Positions 9,106 to 18,687 are shown, counted from the stretch's first letter. The stretch is 64,000 nt of DNA from Paludisphaera soli (GCF_011064595.1 NZ_JAALJI010000008.1:1-64000); one strand, 5' to 3'. A program made the numbers and translations. The notes: a model not told the origin generated them from the letters alone.

Positions 9106-10235
9106 GTGCGCTTGACCCTGGCGATCCTCGCCGGCGACGTCTCGAGCAGCTCGCCGACGGTCAGCAAGTCGACGCCCGCCATCACGAGCCGGGACGCCGC
9201 GAGATGCCTCCACAGATACCCGCGAGCCCGCCCCTCGCCGTCTCCGCCGAGTTCCCCAGGTCTTAGCCCCCCGCGGCCGCGGCCCGACGAAGCCGGGCCG
9301 TCGCCTGGGCCAGTAGCGAGGGATCGCAACGTTTTCCGGTCGCCGAGCGGAAGATCAGGTCGTCCGGGTCGGGCCGGAGCCGGTCGTGGAGGCGGCGCAG
9401 GGGCCGGAGGACTCCCGGCAGCAGGACGATGCGGCGGGGCTTGCCGCTGTTGCGGGAGTTCTTCCACGCGAGCCTCGTCAATGTCCCGTAGACGGCCCCC
9501 GTCGCCGTACGGCCCGCGGCCCAGGACATTCTCGCCCCAGGTCGCCCGGTAGAATTCCGACGGCCTGGCTCCGGTAAGGACCAGGCAGCGTTGGAGCAGC
9601 GAGAAGTTGCGGGCGGCTTCGGTCTGAGGCTGGGCCCGGAGCCATTTGAGCCACCGGGCCGCGTCCTTCCGATCGCAGATCCGAACCCGGGCGGGCCGCG
9701 ATCGGGGGGCCCGAAAGCCGACGAAAGGGTCGGCCTCCAGCAAGGGATCCAGCCCGCCGCCGGGGCGGATAGCCCAGCGAAAGGCCGTCCTGATGAGGCC
9801 GGTCGCCGTGGCCAAATACGTCGGAGAAACCCGCGACCCCGGCTTGACGCCGGGACGCTCGGCCCACCGAGCCGCGATCGCCTCGAGATGGGAGAGGCGG
9901 ACGTCCGCGACGGGGATCGCACCGAATTCGCCGCCCGCGACGACGAATCCCGAAGCCTGGGTCAGGACGGTCGTCGCAAGGCGGACCGTCGCACGATCCA
10001 TGTCCCCTCGTACGGCCCGCGTCCCGCAGGCGTCGAGGTAGAGATTGAAGAGGTCGGCGACCCGGACGTCGGGCCGGGGGGCCGCGACCTCGGCGGCGAG
10101 TGCCGAGTACCATGCCCAAGCGGCCGCCCTGTCGCGCTCGCCCACCTCCGCCGGGGCGGTGCGACGCCTGCCGGCGATCGTCGCCGCCCACCTCGAACGC
10201 TCGCGCCACCACCACGGTCCGCCAGGTCTCGCCAC
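9106..10235 (-). pseudogene. Tyrosine recombinase (integrase) remnant, two frameshifts
   Basis: The N-terminal core-binding part is readable from 10235 (ADLFNLYLDACGT, FRWAIRPGGGLDP) and runs into the catalytic domain with the first arginine in VLTGARPSEFYRATWGE. A frameshift near 9480 leads to the lysine-bearing beta hairpin WKNSRNSGKPRRIVLLPG and then PDDLIFRSATGK. A second shift at a G/C-run near 9263 returns to the first frame at LWRHLAASRLVMAGVDLLTV, which corresponds to the conserved LRHxxAS box. Past this the sequence ELLETSPARIARVK lacks a recognisable catalytic tyrosine. Its tail overlaps the convergent reductase by location. The gene is a plausible relic of the integrase that brought in the region to its left. 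No attachment site pair could be identified. Confidence 0.8.
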
Positions 10236-10317
10236 GGTCTCGACTCCTACTCTCGCGGGGGGTTTAGTACCGCCGAATAGTGTCGATCCTTTCGTTCTCC
10301 TGGATAAATAGCAATTC

Positions 10318-13275
10318 TCAGTAGCTGGCGCTCATGCTGAAGTTGAAGTAGCGGAGGGCGTCGCCCTCGGCGTACATGACGGGGAAGGCGAGGTCGAAGC
10401 CCAGGGGGATCGGCCCCATCGCGGGGATCATCAGGCGGAGGCCGGTGCCGACGGAGACCCGCAGCTTGCTGAAGCTGAAATCGTTCTCGACGGTGCCGAA
10501 GTCGGTGAAGACGACCTGATGGACGGTGTCGCCGGCGGTCCAGGGGAACTGGTACTCCAGCGAGCCCAGGGCCATCATCACGCCGCCGGTCGGGACCCCC
10601 ATCGCCTTCGGGCTGACGGTGCGGTACTGGAAGCCGCGAAGGCTGCCGAAGTTGCCCGCGAAGAACCGCTCGTACACCGGCAGCGACTGGGTGGCGATGC
10701 CGAAGTGGCCCCGCAGGGTGACGAACCGCTTGCCGGTGCCGTCGGGGCGGCTGCCGGTCGTGTAGTGCACGCGGCCCTCGGCGTCGAACTTGGACCAGGT
10801 GTAGGTGCCCCAGCCTTGCTCGAAGGAGAACTCGGCGTACTGGCCCTTGGTCGCCATGAACGGGCTGTTGCGGTTGTCGAACCGGAGGCTCGGGCGGAGC
10901 GAGGCCAGGAACGAGTGGCCGCTGGCGGCCAGGTACTGGGCCGGGGCGGGGTTGCGATAGCCGTAGAAGTTCACATCCTCGACGCGGGCGGCCACGTCGA
11001 CGTAGGTGCTGGTGCCGAGCTGCCGGCCCAGCGAGAACCGGCCGCCGCCGCGGGCCTCGCTCCAGTCGGGATACAGGCGGTTGAAGTAGTAGCCGGCCGC
11101 GGCCCCGCCGATCGGCAGGCCCAGCAGGTAGGGCTCGCGGAGGCTGGCCTGGAAGCGGTTGATCTGGGTGCCCGGCTGGATGTCCAGGCGGAACTCCTGG
11201 CCGCCGCCCCGGAAGGCCGTGCCGTTGAAGATGTCGTTGAACGAGCGCGGGACGTTGAAGAGGTCGAAGTTCTTCTCATAGACCGTGATGTTGCCGAAGA
11301 GGCCCTGGAAGCTGCTGGCCGCCACGCCGACCATGAACCGGCCGGTGGGCGCCTCCTCCAGGGTCGTCACGATGTCGGCGTACGACCGATTGGGGAAGGG
11401 GTCGTTGCGGTCGGGGCCGACGTCGGTCATGTTCAGGCCGGGGATGCTCGGGAACGAGCCGGCGGGCTCGCCCGAGCCGACCGGCGGCTGGCTCCGCCCG
11501 GCGGGGGCCGCGCCCAGGACGCCTGGCGCGGGGCCGACGGCCGGCGCGGGGACGCGGATCGGCGGCACCGTGTCGGCGGGGGGGCTGAAGTAGCCCCCGG
11601 AGCCGGAGCCGAACGGCTGGAGCATCGACGGGCCCGAGTCCACGGCCGAGCCGGCGGGCGCGGGGACGACCGTGTAGCCGTCGTCCTGCATCCGCACCCT
11701 CGGGGCGGCGGCCGGGGCCCCCGCCTGCGCGGGGGCGGGTGCGTTCGCGGACAGGGGTACGGTCGCCACGGCGGTCGTCGGGGCGGCGGCCTCGGCCCGG
11801 GCGACGCCCCGGGAGGGCTCGTCGGGGCCCTGCATCCGGGTGCTGCCGATCTCGCTGATCAGGGGCATCATGAGGTCACGGTACGGCTTGTCGAAGGGCC
11901 GCTCGTTGACGATCTTGACCTCGATCTGCTTGCCCATCTCGGGGTTCTCGTTGAAGTACCCGAGGTTGCGGAGCCGCTGCTGCGCCAGGGCCAGGCGGTT
12001 CTGGTCGAGGACCTCGCCGGGGAGGAGGCCGGCCTGCCAGAACTCGCGGCGGATCACGTCGTCGCGGGTGCGGGCGTTGCCCCGGACGATGATCTCGCCG
12101 AGCGTGAACGGCGCGCTCTCCTCGATCTTGTAGACCAGGTCGACCACCCCCGGCTCGTTGGTGAACCGGGGCTCGGCGATGATCTGGGTCTTGATGCAGC
12201 CCAGCTCGTAATAGCGCTTGAGCATCCTCTCGCGGTCGGCGTCGCGGACCGCGTCGAGGAAGGGCTTGTTGGAGTGGAGCTCCAGCCCCTCGCGGAGCTG
12301 CTCCTCCTTGATCCGGTCGTTCCCCTCGAAGACGAGGTTGCGGACGTGGTAGCGGACCCCTTCCGAGACGACGAACGTCAGGTGGACGTCGCCCAGGCCC
12401 TCGCCCGCGCGGGTGACGGGGGCGACGCGGACCTCGAAGAAGCCCTGGGACTGGTAGTACTCGATGAGCTTGCGGGCGTCCTCGTCGAGCATGTCGCGGT
12501 GGTACTTGCCGCCGAACCCGGCGACCACCGGCTTGCGGCTGGAGATCTTGGTCCAGAGCTGGGCGTCGGTGGCGAAGACGTTCCCCTTGAAGTCGATCGA
12601 CGCCAGCTGATATTTGGGCCCCTCGAAGATCTGGATGACGACCTTGGTGTCGCCGGGATCGCCGCCCTCGAGGAGGGTGACCTGGGCCAGCTCGTAGCCC
12701 TTCTCGATGTAGAGCCGCTCGATCTGCTGGACGGCCAGCCGGGTGCGGGTAGGGTCGGCGCGGTTGCCGACCTTGAGCCCGGTGTTCTCCTCGATCTCCT
12801 TCTGGGAGACCTTCCGCCGGCCCCGCAGCTCGACCGCACGGAGGATCGGCATCTCCTTCACGCGGAAGATCAGGACGATCTTGCCGCTGCCGGGGGGCGT
12901 CTCCTCGTAGAAGGGCTGGACGTCGGTGAACCACTTGGTCGCGATCAGCGACCGCAGGTCGGCGTCCACCTTCTGCTGGTCGTAGGGGGCGTTGGCTTTG
13001 CTCAGCAGCTTGCCGCGGATCTTCTCCGCGGTGATGCCGGTGTTCCCCTCGATGCGGACCTCGACGACGGTCCCCTGGGGGGTCGCCTGAGCCCGGGCCG
13101 TCGGGGCCCCGGCCGCGAGGCCGAGGAGGGCGAGGGCCATCGCCAGGATCGGCGCGGCCGCCGGCGCCGGGATCCGGCGCGGGGGCTTCGGAATGATGAC
13201 GTCGGCTTCGATGAGATTTCGCTCCACCGGACCCGTCCCTGGCGCCGGAAGGCGTCTGGTTACTTGATACGTCAT
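10318..13275 (-). CDS. bamA: Outer-membrane protein assembly factor BamA / Omp85 family
   Basis: BamA-type proteins insert beta-barrel proteins into the outer membrane. I place the start at ATG 13275, about nine bases after a GGGGG element; a longer reading from 13482 adds only low-complexity residues. A hydrophobic export segment (PILAMALALLGLAAG) ends before AQA. Several POTRA repeats follow, each with the VRIEGN, VELRGR or FKGN-type strand and an RLxxxY-type helix. A long Pro/Ala-rich linker (roughly residues 480-640) separates POTRA from barrel and is unusually large compared with proteobacterial BamA. The C-terminal barrel holds the Omp85 motif GSLRGFQYR and ends in aromatic-rich FNFSMSASY. 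At about 985 residues it is longer than E. coli BamA, mainly because of the linker. Confidence 0.92.
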   Translation of the reverse strand: MTYQVTRRLPAPGTGPVERNLIEADVIIPKPPRRIPAPAAAPILAMALALLGLAAGAPTARAQATPQGTVVEVRIEGNTGITAEKIRGKLLSKANAPYDQQKVDADLRSLIATKWFTDVQPFYEETPPGSGKIVLIFRVKEMPILRAVELRGRRKVSQKEIEENTGLKVGNRADPTRTRLAVQQIERLYIEKGYELAQVTLLEGGDPGDTKVVIQIFEGPKYQLASIDFKGNVFATDAQLWTKISSRKPVVAGFGGKYHRDMLDEDARKLIEYYQSQGFFEVRVAPVTRAGEGLGDVHLTFVVSEGVRYHVRNLVFEGNDRIKEEQLREGLELHSNKPFLDAVRDADRERMLKRYYELGCIKTQIIAEPRFTNEPGVVDLVYKIEESAPFTLGEIIVRGNARTRDDVIRREFWQAGLLPGEVLDQNRLALAQQRLRNLGYFNENPEMGKQIEVKIVNERPFDKPYRDLMMPLISEIGSTRMQGPDEPSRGVARAEAAAPTTAVATVPLSANAPAPAQAGAPAAAPRVRMQDDGYTVVPAPAGSAVDSGPSMLQPFGSGSGGYFSPPADTVPPIRVPAPAVGPAPGVLGAAPAGRSQPPVGSGEPAGSFPSIPGLNMTDVGPDRNDPFPNRSYADIVTTLEEAPTGRFMVGVAASSFQGLFGNITVYEKNFDLFNVPRSFNDIFNGTAFRGGGQEFRLDIQPGTQINRFQASLREPYLLGLPIGGAAAGYYFNRLYPDWSEARGGGRFSLGRQLGTSTYVDVAARVEDVNFYGYRNPAPAQYLAASGHSFLASLRPSLRFDNRNSPFMATKGQYAEFSFEQGWGTYTWSKFDAEGRVHYTTGSRPDGTGKRFVTLRGHFGIATQSLPVYERFFAGNFGSLRGFQYRTVSPKAMGVPTGGVMMALGSLEYQFPWTAGDTVHQVVFTDFGTVENDFSFSKLRVSVGTGLRLMIPAMGPIPLGFDLAFPVMYAEGDALRYFNFSMSASY

Positions 13276-13605
13276 GAGCGATCGTCCCCCGACCCGGGCC
13301 GACCGCGGCTCGCCTCGGCGTGGGCCGCGGCGGCGGAGGGGTCGGGCGGCCCGCAGGCTCGGTCGATCATCCCAGTCGAAGTCGAGGGGGCGACGATCGC
13401 CCCCCCATCCCATCCGGATCACGAATATGAGTCGCGACGCGGGCCCGCTCTCGGGGCCTCGCGGGGCGAGGTCGGCGTCCATCCTGGTCGCGACCGCCCC
13501 GACATCCGCGCGTCGCCCGCTGACGAAGACGTGACAGGCGGGGGCGTTTTACTCAAGTTCCCCCGCCGACGCAAGGCCGGAAGCGGCGAAAGCCGGGGCC
13601 GCTCG
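13276..13605. other. Intergenic stretch upstream of bamA
   Basis: This 330-bp stretch lies between the 3' end of the FAD/Fe-S dehydrogenase gene and the chosen bamA start, both on the minus strand. It is strongly GC-rich with several G and C runs. I see no convincing gene, tRNA, sigma-70-like hexamers or terminator with a T-tract. An open frame into the bamA N-terminus crosses part of it, but its composition is arginine-rich and unlike a protein start. It presumably holds the bamA promoter. Confidence 0.4.
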
Positions 13606-16600
13606 TCACGACATCGCGTGCCGCGGCTTGGGGTCCTTGAAATGGAGCCGGAGCGAGGGGTTGAGCCCATAGGCCAGCGCCAGGAGCTTGATCGGGTGGA
13701 GCGTCCGCTTGGCGATGCCTTGCTCCATCTGGATCCGGCAGGCCCCGCACTCGGTCGCGCCGATCTCGATGTCGTCGTCAAGGAGCCGCTTGTGCAGGCC
13801 CCGCCCGGCGCGGAGGCTGGCGCGGAACTGGTGGCGACGGAGGCCGAACGTCCCCCCCATCCCCGAGCACCCCCGGTTGATGAATTCCAGGTCCAGCTCC
13901 GGGACCTTGTGCAGCAGGTCGAATCCGGGGAGGCCCACGTCGAGCGCCCGGAGGTGGCAGGGCTGGTGGTAGCCGACCCGCGCCCGCACCGGCTCGGACG
14001 GCGCGGGGAGCTGGCCGCGCGCGTCCAGCCCCTTCAGGTACTGGCCCAGGTCCATCGTGTTCTGGGCCACGAGCGTGGCGTCGAGGTCGTCGGTGAGCTT
14101 GACGTACTCCTGCCGGAGCATGAGTGCCGCGGTGGGCTCGGAGCAGACGACGGTGTAGCCGTCACGCACGGCGTCGCCGAGGATGCGGAGGTTCCGCAGG
14201 GCCAACTCGCGGGCGTGGTCGACGTCGCCGACGACCAGGGGCGCCATGCCGGAGCTGCGCTGGGAGGCGGGGACGTAGACGTTCACCTCGGCCTGCTGGA
14301 GTACGCCGACGACCGACTCGGCCAGCTCGTGGTCGTAGTAGTTGGCGTACACGTCCACGAAGTAGACGACCCGGGGGCCCGGGCGCGAGGGCCTCGGCCG
14401 GTGCAGCCCGAGCTTGGCCGCCCGGCTGGTGAACGGCGTCCGCCGCACCGGGGGCAGCACGCGCCGCCGGGACACCCCCAGCGCCCGCTCCAGGAGCCAG
14501 CGGGAGCCGCGACGCGACATCAAGAGGTTGGAGACGATCGGGAACCGGCTGGCGAGCCGGGCCCACATCTCCAGGTGGGAGAAGACCCAGTCCTGGGGAG
14601 CCAGGCCGTGGTCCTCGACGAACGCCGCTTTGGCCTCCAGGATCAGGCTCGACACGTCCACGCCCGCCGGGCACTCCGGCTGGCAGAGCTTGCAGTGGAT
14701 GCAGGCCCCGGCCTTGGCCTGGAACTCCGACGAGCCCCACGAACGGGGGTCGAGCACGCCGGCCGCCGCCTGCCGCACCAGGTTGGCCTGCGCCCGGGGG
14801 GACGCCGCCTCCTCGCCGTGGGCGCGGAAGGCGGGGCACATCCGGAGGGTCGGGTCGGTCCCTCGGCAGCTCCCGCAGCCGTTGCACGACGAGGCGACCG
14901 TCGCGGGATCTTCGCCCGGCCACCGCAGCACGGGCAGGATCAAGGGCGTCGCCGCGCCGGCCGCCGGCCCGCCCTCGACGGCCGCCTCTCCGACGGCCGG
15001 GGCGACGGGGTCGGGGAACGCCTTGAGCGGCCGCGCCGCCTGCCGCGAGTTCTCGACGACCTTGCCGGGGTTGAGCAGCCGGGCCGGGTCGAACGCATCC
15101 TTCACGTCGCGGAAGACGCGGGAAAGCTCGCCGAGCTGCCGGGGGAGGAACGGCGTCCGCAGCAGGCCGCAGCCCTGCGAGGCCGCGATCGTCCCCCCCG
15201 CCTCAAGCACCACGTCGAAGAACTCCGCCGCGAGGTCCTCCAGCTTCGCGAGCCCCCCCGGATCCCCGGGGTCCAGAAACGGCCGCATCCGGATCCGACC
15301 CTCGGCCGCGAACACGTCGAGCGTCCAGGTCAGGTCGCGGCGGCGGAGGACGTCCTGGAGGCTCCGGATCGCCGGCGCGAGCCGCTCGACCGGCACAGCC
15401 ACGTCCTCCAGGACCGGCGACGGCGCGGTACGCCCTCGGCCCCGCAGGAACAGCGGCTCGATCCGGCGGCGGAGGCGCACCAGGCGCTCGCAATCGGCCC
15501 GGCGGTGCACCACGGCCGGGTCGGCCGAGAGCAGGCCGGTGCGGACCGCCTTCTCGATCAGCAGCCGGGCCCGCCCCGCGACCTCGGACGGCGAGTCCCC
15601 CTCGAACTCGACGATCATGACCGACTCGACCGACTCGCCGACGTGCTCGCGGAAGAGCAGGTCGGCGTCGCGCGCCAGGCTCACGGATCGCCAGTCGTAG
15701 AGGTCGCAGGCCGACGGCGCGGTGTCGCCCCCGGTCAGGAACGGCACGCAGCCGGCCGCCTCGACCAGCCTCACGAACGGCAGGATCACGACGGCCGTCG
15801 CGGGGGCGATCGGGACCGTGCGGAGCGTAGTCCGAACGACCATCGCCAGCGTCCCCTCCGACCCGCAGAGCAGCCGAGCCAGGTCGACGCCGCGCTCGTC
15901 GGACGCCGGCACCAGCCGGTAGCCGGCGCGGTCGCGGAGCGAGACCGACGGCCCCGACGTCGTGTCCGGGGGCTCCTCGCCGCGCGACTCCCAGGCCCCT
16001 CGCCGCCGCTTGTGGATCCGGTGGAGCTTGCGCACGACCAGCGACTTGAAGTCCGCCGAGTCGTCCTCGAACGCCGGCCAGGGCTCGAAGCCCAGGTCCG
16101 CCGCCTCGCCCTGCGCCGAGACCACGCCCAGGCGCTCGACCCAGCGGCTGGTCGGCCCGTAGAGGCACGACCGCGAGCCCGAGGCGTCGACGCCGATCGC
16201 CCCGCCGAGCGTGGCGGCCTCGGACGTCGCGGGGGTCGGCTCCAGCCGCCGGCCCAGCCCGGCGAGCCGGGCGTTCACGGCGTCGAAGACCACCCCCGCC
16301 TCAGCCTCCACGCGATCCTCGTCGATCGCGATGATCCGCCGCAGGTGGCGGCCGAAGTCGACGACCAGGCCGTCCCCCAGCGAGCCCCCGCCGGGGTCGG
16401 TCGCGGCCCCTCGGGGGTGGAGCGTCAGGCCGTTCTCGGTCGCGTAGCGGGCCAGCGTCGCCACGTCCTCGGCGCTCCGAGGGGCGACCGCGCCCAGCGG
16501 GTCGATCTCGAACGGCCCGGCCCCCAGCGCGTACGCGGCCCGGTCCAGGGGCTCGAAATAGAGGTCCCCCGAGACGATCCCCCGGAGGTCGTCGTAGATG

Positions 16601-16620
16601 CGGGCTCGGCGTTCGTCCAC
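13606..16620 (-). CDS. FAD-linked oxidase with C-terminal Fe-S and CCG domains (YdiJ / D-2-hydroxyacid dehydrogenase type), 1004 aa
   Basis: This fused flavoprotein oxidises a 2-hydroxyacid and passes electrons through iron-sulfur clusters. Residues about 40-215 form a PCMH-type FAD domain (LHPRGAATDPGGGS, GVDASGSRS), followed by the FAD-oxidase C-terminal domain. Two ferredoxin-like cluster motifs appear: CNGCGSC near residue 577 and CIHCKLCQPEC near 638. The last 300 residues contain the cysteine-rich CCG domain with GYHQPCH and ECGACRIQME near 957. Domain order and length match E. coli YdiJ, linked to D-2-hydroxyglutarate, and related D-lactate dehydrogenases. The substrate cannot be fixed from sequence alone. 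It runs with the folE operon direction, but a 100-bp gap with a hairpin separates it from the gene upstream. Confidence 0.9.
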   Translation of the reverse strand: MDERRARIYDDLRGIVSGDLYFEPLDRAAYALGAGPFEIDPLGAVAPRSAEDVATLARYATENGLTLHPRGAATDPGGGSLGDGLVVDFGRHLRRIIAIDEDRVEAEAGVVFDAVNARLAGLGRRLEPTPATSEAATLGGAIGVDASGSRSCLYGPTSRWVERLGVVSAQGEAADLGFEPWPAFEDDSADFKSLVVRKLHRIHKRRRGAWESRGEEPPDTTSGPSVSLRDRAGYRLVPASDERGVDLARLLCGSEGTLAMVVRTTLRTVPIAPATAVVILPFVRLVEAAGCVPFLTGGDTAPSACDLYDWRSVSLARDADLLFREHVGESVESVMIVEFEGDSPSEVAGRARLLIEKAVRTGLLSADPAVVHRRADCERLVRLRRRIEPLFLRGRGRTAPSPVLEDVAVPVERLAPAIRSLQDVLRRRDLTWTLDVFAAEGRIRMRPFLDPGDPGGLAKLEDLAAEFFDVVLEAGGTIAASQGCGLLRTPFLPRQLGELSRVFRDVKDAFDPARLLNPGKVVENSRQAARPLKAFPDPVAPAVGEAAVEGGPAAGAATPLILPVLRWPGEDPATVASSCNGCGSCRGTDPTLRMCPAFRAHGEEAASPRAQANLVRQAAAGVLDPRSWGSSEFQAKAGACIHCKLCQPECPAGVDVSSLILEAKAAFVEDHGLAPQDWVFSHLEMWARLASRFPIVSNLLMSRRGSRWLLERALGVSRRRVLPPVRRTPFTSRAAKLGLHRPRPSRPGPRVVYFVDVYANYYDHELAESVVGVLQQAEVNVYVPASQRSSGMAPLVVGDVDHARELALRNLRILGDAVRDGYTVVCSEPTAALMLRQEYVKLTDDLDATLVAQNTMDLGQYLKGLDARGQLPAPSEPVRARVGYHQPCHLRALDVGLPGFDLLHKVPELDLEFINRGCSGMGGTFGLRRHQFRASLRAGRGLHKRLLDDDIEIGATECGACRIQMEQGIAKRTLHPIKLLALAYGLNPSLRLHFKDPKPRHAMS

Positions 16621-16689
16621 GTGAAAGCTTCGATCCGGTTGCGAGTCGGGATGGGGGCCTGCCGGTCGGCGCCGGCCGGGCGTCGTCTC

Positions 16690-16713
16690 GACGGGGCGGG
16701 GGGTCGCCCCGTC
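16690..16713 (-). terminator. GC hairpin after the zinc-ribbon gene
   Basis: A perfect 9-bp inverted repeat, GACGGGGCG and CGCCCCGTC with a six-base loop, begins seven bases beyond the stop of the zinc-ribbon membrane protein gene. There is no T-tract on the minus strand, so intrinsic termination is uncertain; it may only protect the 3' end of the folE operon transcript. Confidence 0.35.
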
Positions 16714-16720
16714 CGTCCTG

Positions 16721-17254
16721 TCAGGTCGCGTCCCCGCCAGCCTCCGGCGCCGGCTTCGACTCCGGTTCGGCCGACGCGCCGCCGGCCTTCAAGGCCCTGG
16801 CGCGGAGTCGTTCCTGGCGGTAGCGTTCGCCCACGGCCAGGTCGAACGCGCCTCGGCGACCGCCGGGGTCGATCCCCGGCCCTCGGATCTGGCTCGAGCA
16901 GCGGTAGCAGACGGCGACGTCGGGGACCCAGCGGTAGAGGATCATGTCCAGGAGGAGCGACGAGCCCAGCACCAGGTAGGCCGACAACGGCCGTTCACTA
17001 TACCAGAACGCCGTGCTGGCCGCGAATCCCGCCGTCACGATCGCCAGCCCCAGCGCCTGCGGAAAATCCTTGCGGATGTAAAGGTCCGCCGAGCCGCAGG
17101 CCGGACATTTCGCCAGGCCCCCCTCGGCGTCGAAGGCGTCCGGGGCCAGCTCACGCTCGCGGAGGCAGTGTCGGCAGAGAGCGCGGCCCGACGCCTCCAC
17201 TGACTCGGTGTGGTCGATCATCCGGCAATGGGGACACTCGAACGTCAATTCCAT
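16721..17254 (-). CDS. Zinc-ribbon protein with two membrane spans, unknown function, 177 aa
   Basis: The N-terminal 55 residues hold two pairs of CxxC motifs (CPHC at 8-11, CRHC and CPAC further on), typical of zinc ribbons. Two hydrophobic segments follow (ALGLAIVTAGFAASTAFWY and AYLVLGSSLLLDMILYRWV), and then another cysteine pair CYRC. The C-terminal 60 residues are charged and low in complexity. This pattern suggests a small membrane-anchored protein with a metal-binding head, but I recognise no named family. It lies 25 bp after the membrane protein gene 17280-18038 and is probably the last gene of the folE operon. Function is not inferred. Confidence 0.75.
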   Translation of the reverse strand: MELTFECPHCRMIDHTESVEASGRALCRHCLRERELAPDAFDAEGGLAKCPACGSADLYIRKDFPQALGLAIVTAGFAASTAFWYSERPLSAYLVLGSSLLLDMILYRWVPDVAVCYRCSSQIRGPGIDPGGRRGAFDLAVGERYRQERLRARALKAGGASAEPESKPAPEAGGDAT

Positions 17255-17279
17255 CGGACCGATCGCCCCTTTCCCGACC

Positions 17280-18038
17280 TCAGACGATCGGCGCCCCGGC
17301 CCGCGAGAGGATCAGCGAGGCCAGTTCGCCGAGCATCACCAGGGCGGTCCCGGCGTAGAGGACCCCCGTCGCCGACTGCGTGGAACGGAGCCCGGCCGCC
17401 TTGCAGGCCAGGGCGGCCGCCGCCGCCGGCGCGATCAGCCCCATCCCCCAGCGCATCGCCGGCAGGAGCCAGGTCGGGGCGGTCGCCGAAGCACTCCCCG
17501 TCGGCGGTCCCGAAGCCAGCGCGAGCCCGGCCGCCGCCAGCGCCGCCCGCGCGGCGAGGGCCGCCGCCATCAGCAGGATCGCGCGTCGGAGAGGCCCGAT
17601 CGACGTCGACGGGGCCGTCAGGTACTGGTGTCCCATCAGCATCGCCGCGACCGTCGCCCCCATCGCCGATCCGGAAGCCGCGCGGCTGGCGGCGTTGAAC
17701 GCCCAGGGGCCCCCCTCCGCGAGCGCGAGGCCCGCGAGCCAGGAGCCCGAGAGGCCCGCGACGGCCGCCGTCGCCGCCGTCCCGACCCGCGACCATCCCA
17801 TGCCCCATGCCACCGCCCCCATGTAGGCGACCGCCGCCGTCGCGATCATCGCCCAGGCTCCCAGTCCTCCCCGGGAAGCGTCGGAACTCCGACCCGCGAG
17901 CGTCGCGAGAACGGCCAGGCCCAGCATAACCAGGCACATCGTCCGGAAGTAAGGCGTGGGGGTCGATCGCCGGGGTGCCGCCAGGGCGGCGACCGCCAGG
18001 CCGAAGGCCAGCCTCGCCGCGAAGTCGGCCAGCATCAT
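17280..18038 (-). CDS. Multi-span membrane protein of unknown function, 252 aa
   Basis: The protein is almost wholly hydrophobic, with around seven Ala/Leu/Gly-rich spans. A conserved-looking stretch, GHQYLTAPSTSIGPLRRAI, sits in the middle between spans and could be a functional loop. No cofactor or transporter motif is seen. Its ATG at 18038 is 53 bp after the folE stop, and its stop is 25 bp before the zinc-ribbon gene, so the three probably form one transcript. I cannot assign a family. Confidence 0.7.
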   Translation of the reverse strand: MMLADFAARLAFGLAVAALAAPRRSTPTPYFRTMCLVMLGLAVLATLAGRSSDASRGGLGAWAMIATAAVAYMGAVAWGMGWSRVGTAATAAVAGLSGSWLAGLALAEGGPWAFNAASRAASGSAMGATVAAMLMGHQYLTAPSTSIGPLRRAILLMAAALAARAALAAAGLALASGPPTGSASATAPTWLLPAMRWGMGLIAPAAAAALACKAAGLRSTQSATGVLYAGTALVMLGELASLILSRAGAPIV

Positions 18039-18090
18039 CGTCCACCCCGGCCGGCCCGGGTGGGCGTCGCGCGGTCGCGGTCGTCGGGGA

Positions 18091-18687
18091 TCATCGCCGC
18101 GAGCCGAAGATGAGCGACATGACCTCGGTCCGGGTGGCCAGGTGGTCCTTGAAGCCGCCCCGCACGGCGCTGGTGACGAACGAGCTGTCCGGCTTCTGGA
18201 CGCCCCGGATGGTCATGCAGCTGTGGCTGGCCTCGATCACCACGGCCACGCCCCGCGCGTCCAGCTCCTTCATCAGCAGGTCGGCGACCTCCTCGGTCAG
18301 CCTTTCCTGGAGCTGGGGACGCTTGGCCAGCACGTCGATGACCCGGGGGATCTTCGAGAGGCCGACGACCTTGCCGTTGGGGATGTAGGCGACGTGGGCC
18401 TGGCCGATCACCGGCAGCAGGTGATGCTCGCAGAAGCTGACGAACCGGATGTCCCGGATCAGCACCATCTCGTCGCACTTCTGGGTGAAAGCCTTCTGGA
18501 GGTGGACGCGGGGGTCCTGGTGGAGCCCCTGGAAGACCTCGGCGTACATCCGCGCCACGCGGTCGGGTGTGTCCTCCAGCCCTTCGCGGTCGGGGTCCTC
18601 GCCCACGGCCAGGAGGATCTCGCGGACGGCCCGGCGGATGCGTTCGAGGTCGAAGGCCTGGCTCGGGGCGGGGGACGGCTCGGGCAT
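18091..18687 (-). CDS. folE: GTP cyclohydrolase I
   Basis: FolE converts GTP to 7,8-dihydroneopterin triphosphate, the first step of folate (and queuosine) precursor synthesis. At 198 residues it has normal length. The zinc-binding and active-site motifs are present: SFCEHHLLP near residue 85, [17 protein letters not shown], and SCMTIRGV, where the second zinc cysteine lies. The start ATG 18687 gives the expected [13 protein letters not shown] leader before the helical N-terminus. It leads a three-gene minus-strand set with two small membrane proteins. A sigma-70-like promoter is visible 90 bp upstream (18777-18805). FolE also fits metabolically with queG at 22637 and metF at 21706, though these are separate transcripts. 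Confidence 0.95.
   Translation of the reverse strand: MPEPSPAPSQAFDLERIRRAVREILLAVGEDPDREGLEDTPDRVARMYAEVFQGLHQDPRVHLQKAFTQKCDEMVLIRDIRFVSFCEHHLLPVIGQAHVAYIPNGKVVGLSKIPRVIDVLAKRPQLQERLTEEVADLLMKELDARGVAVVIEASHSCMTIRGVQKPDSSFVTSAVRGGFKDHLATRTEVMSLIFGSRR

Noticed and set aside
10519-17358. A single open frame of 2279 codons on the plus strand
   Set aside because: It lies antisense to bamA, the YdiJ-like gene and neighbours, whose products have clear domains. Its translation is Arg/Gly/Ala-rich and low in complexity, as expected when a GC-rich gene is read on the opposite strand.
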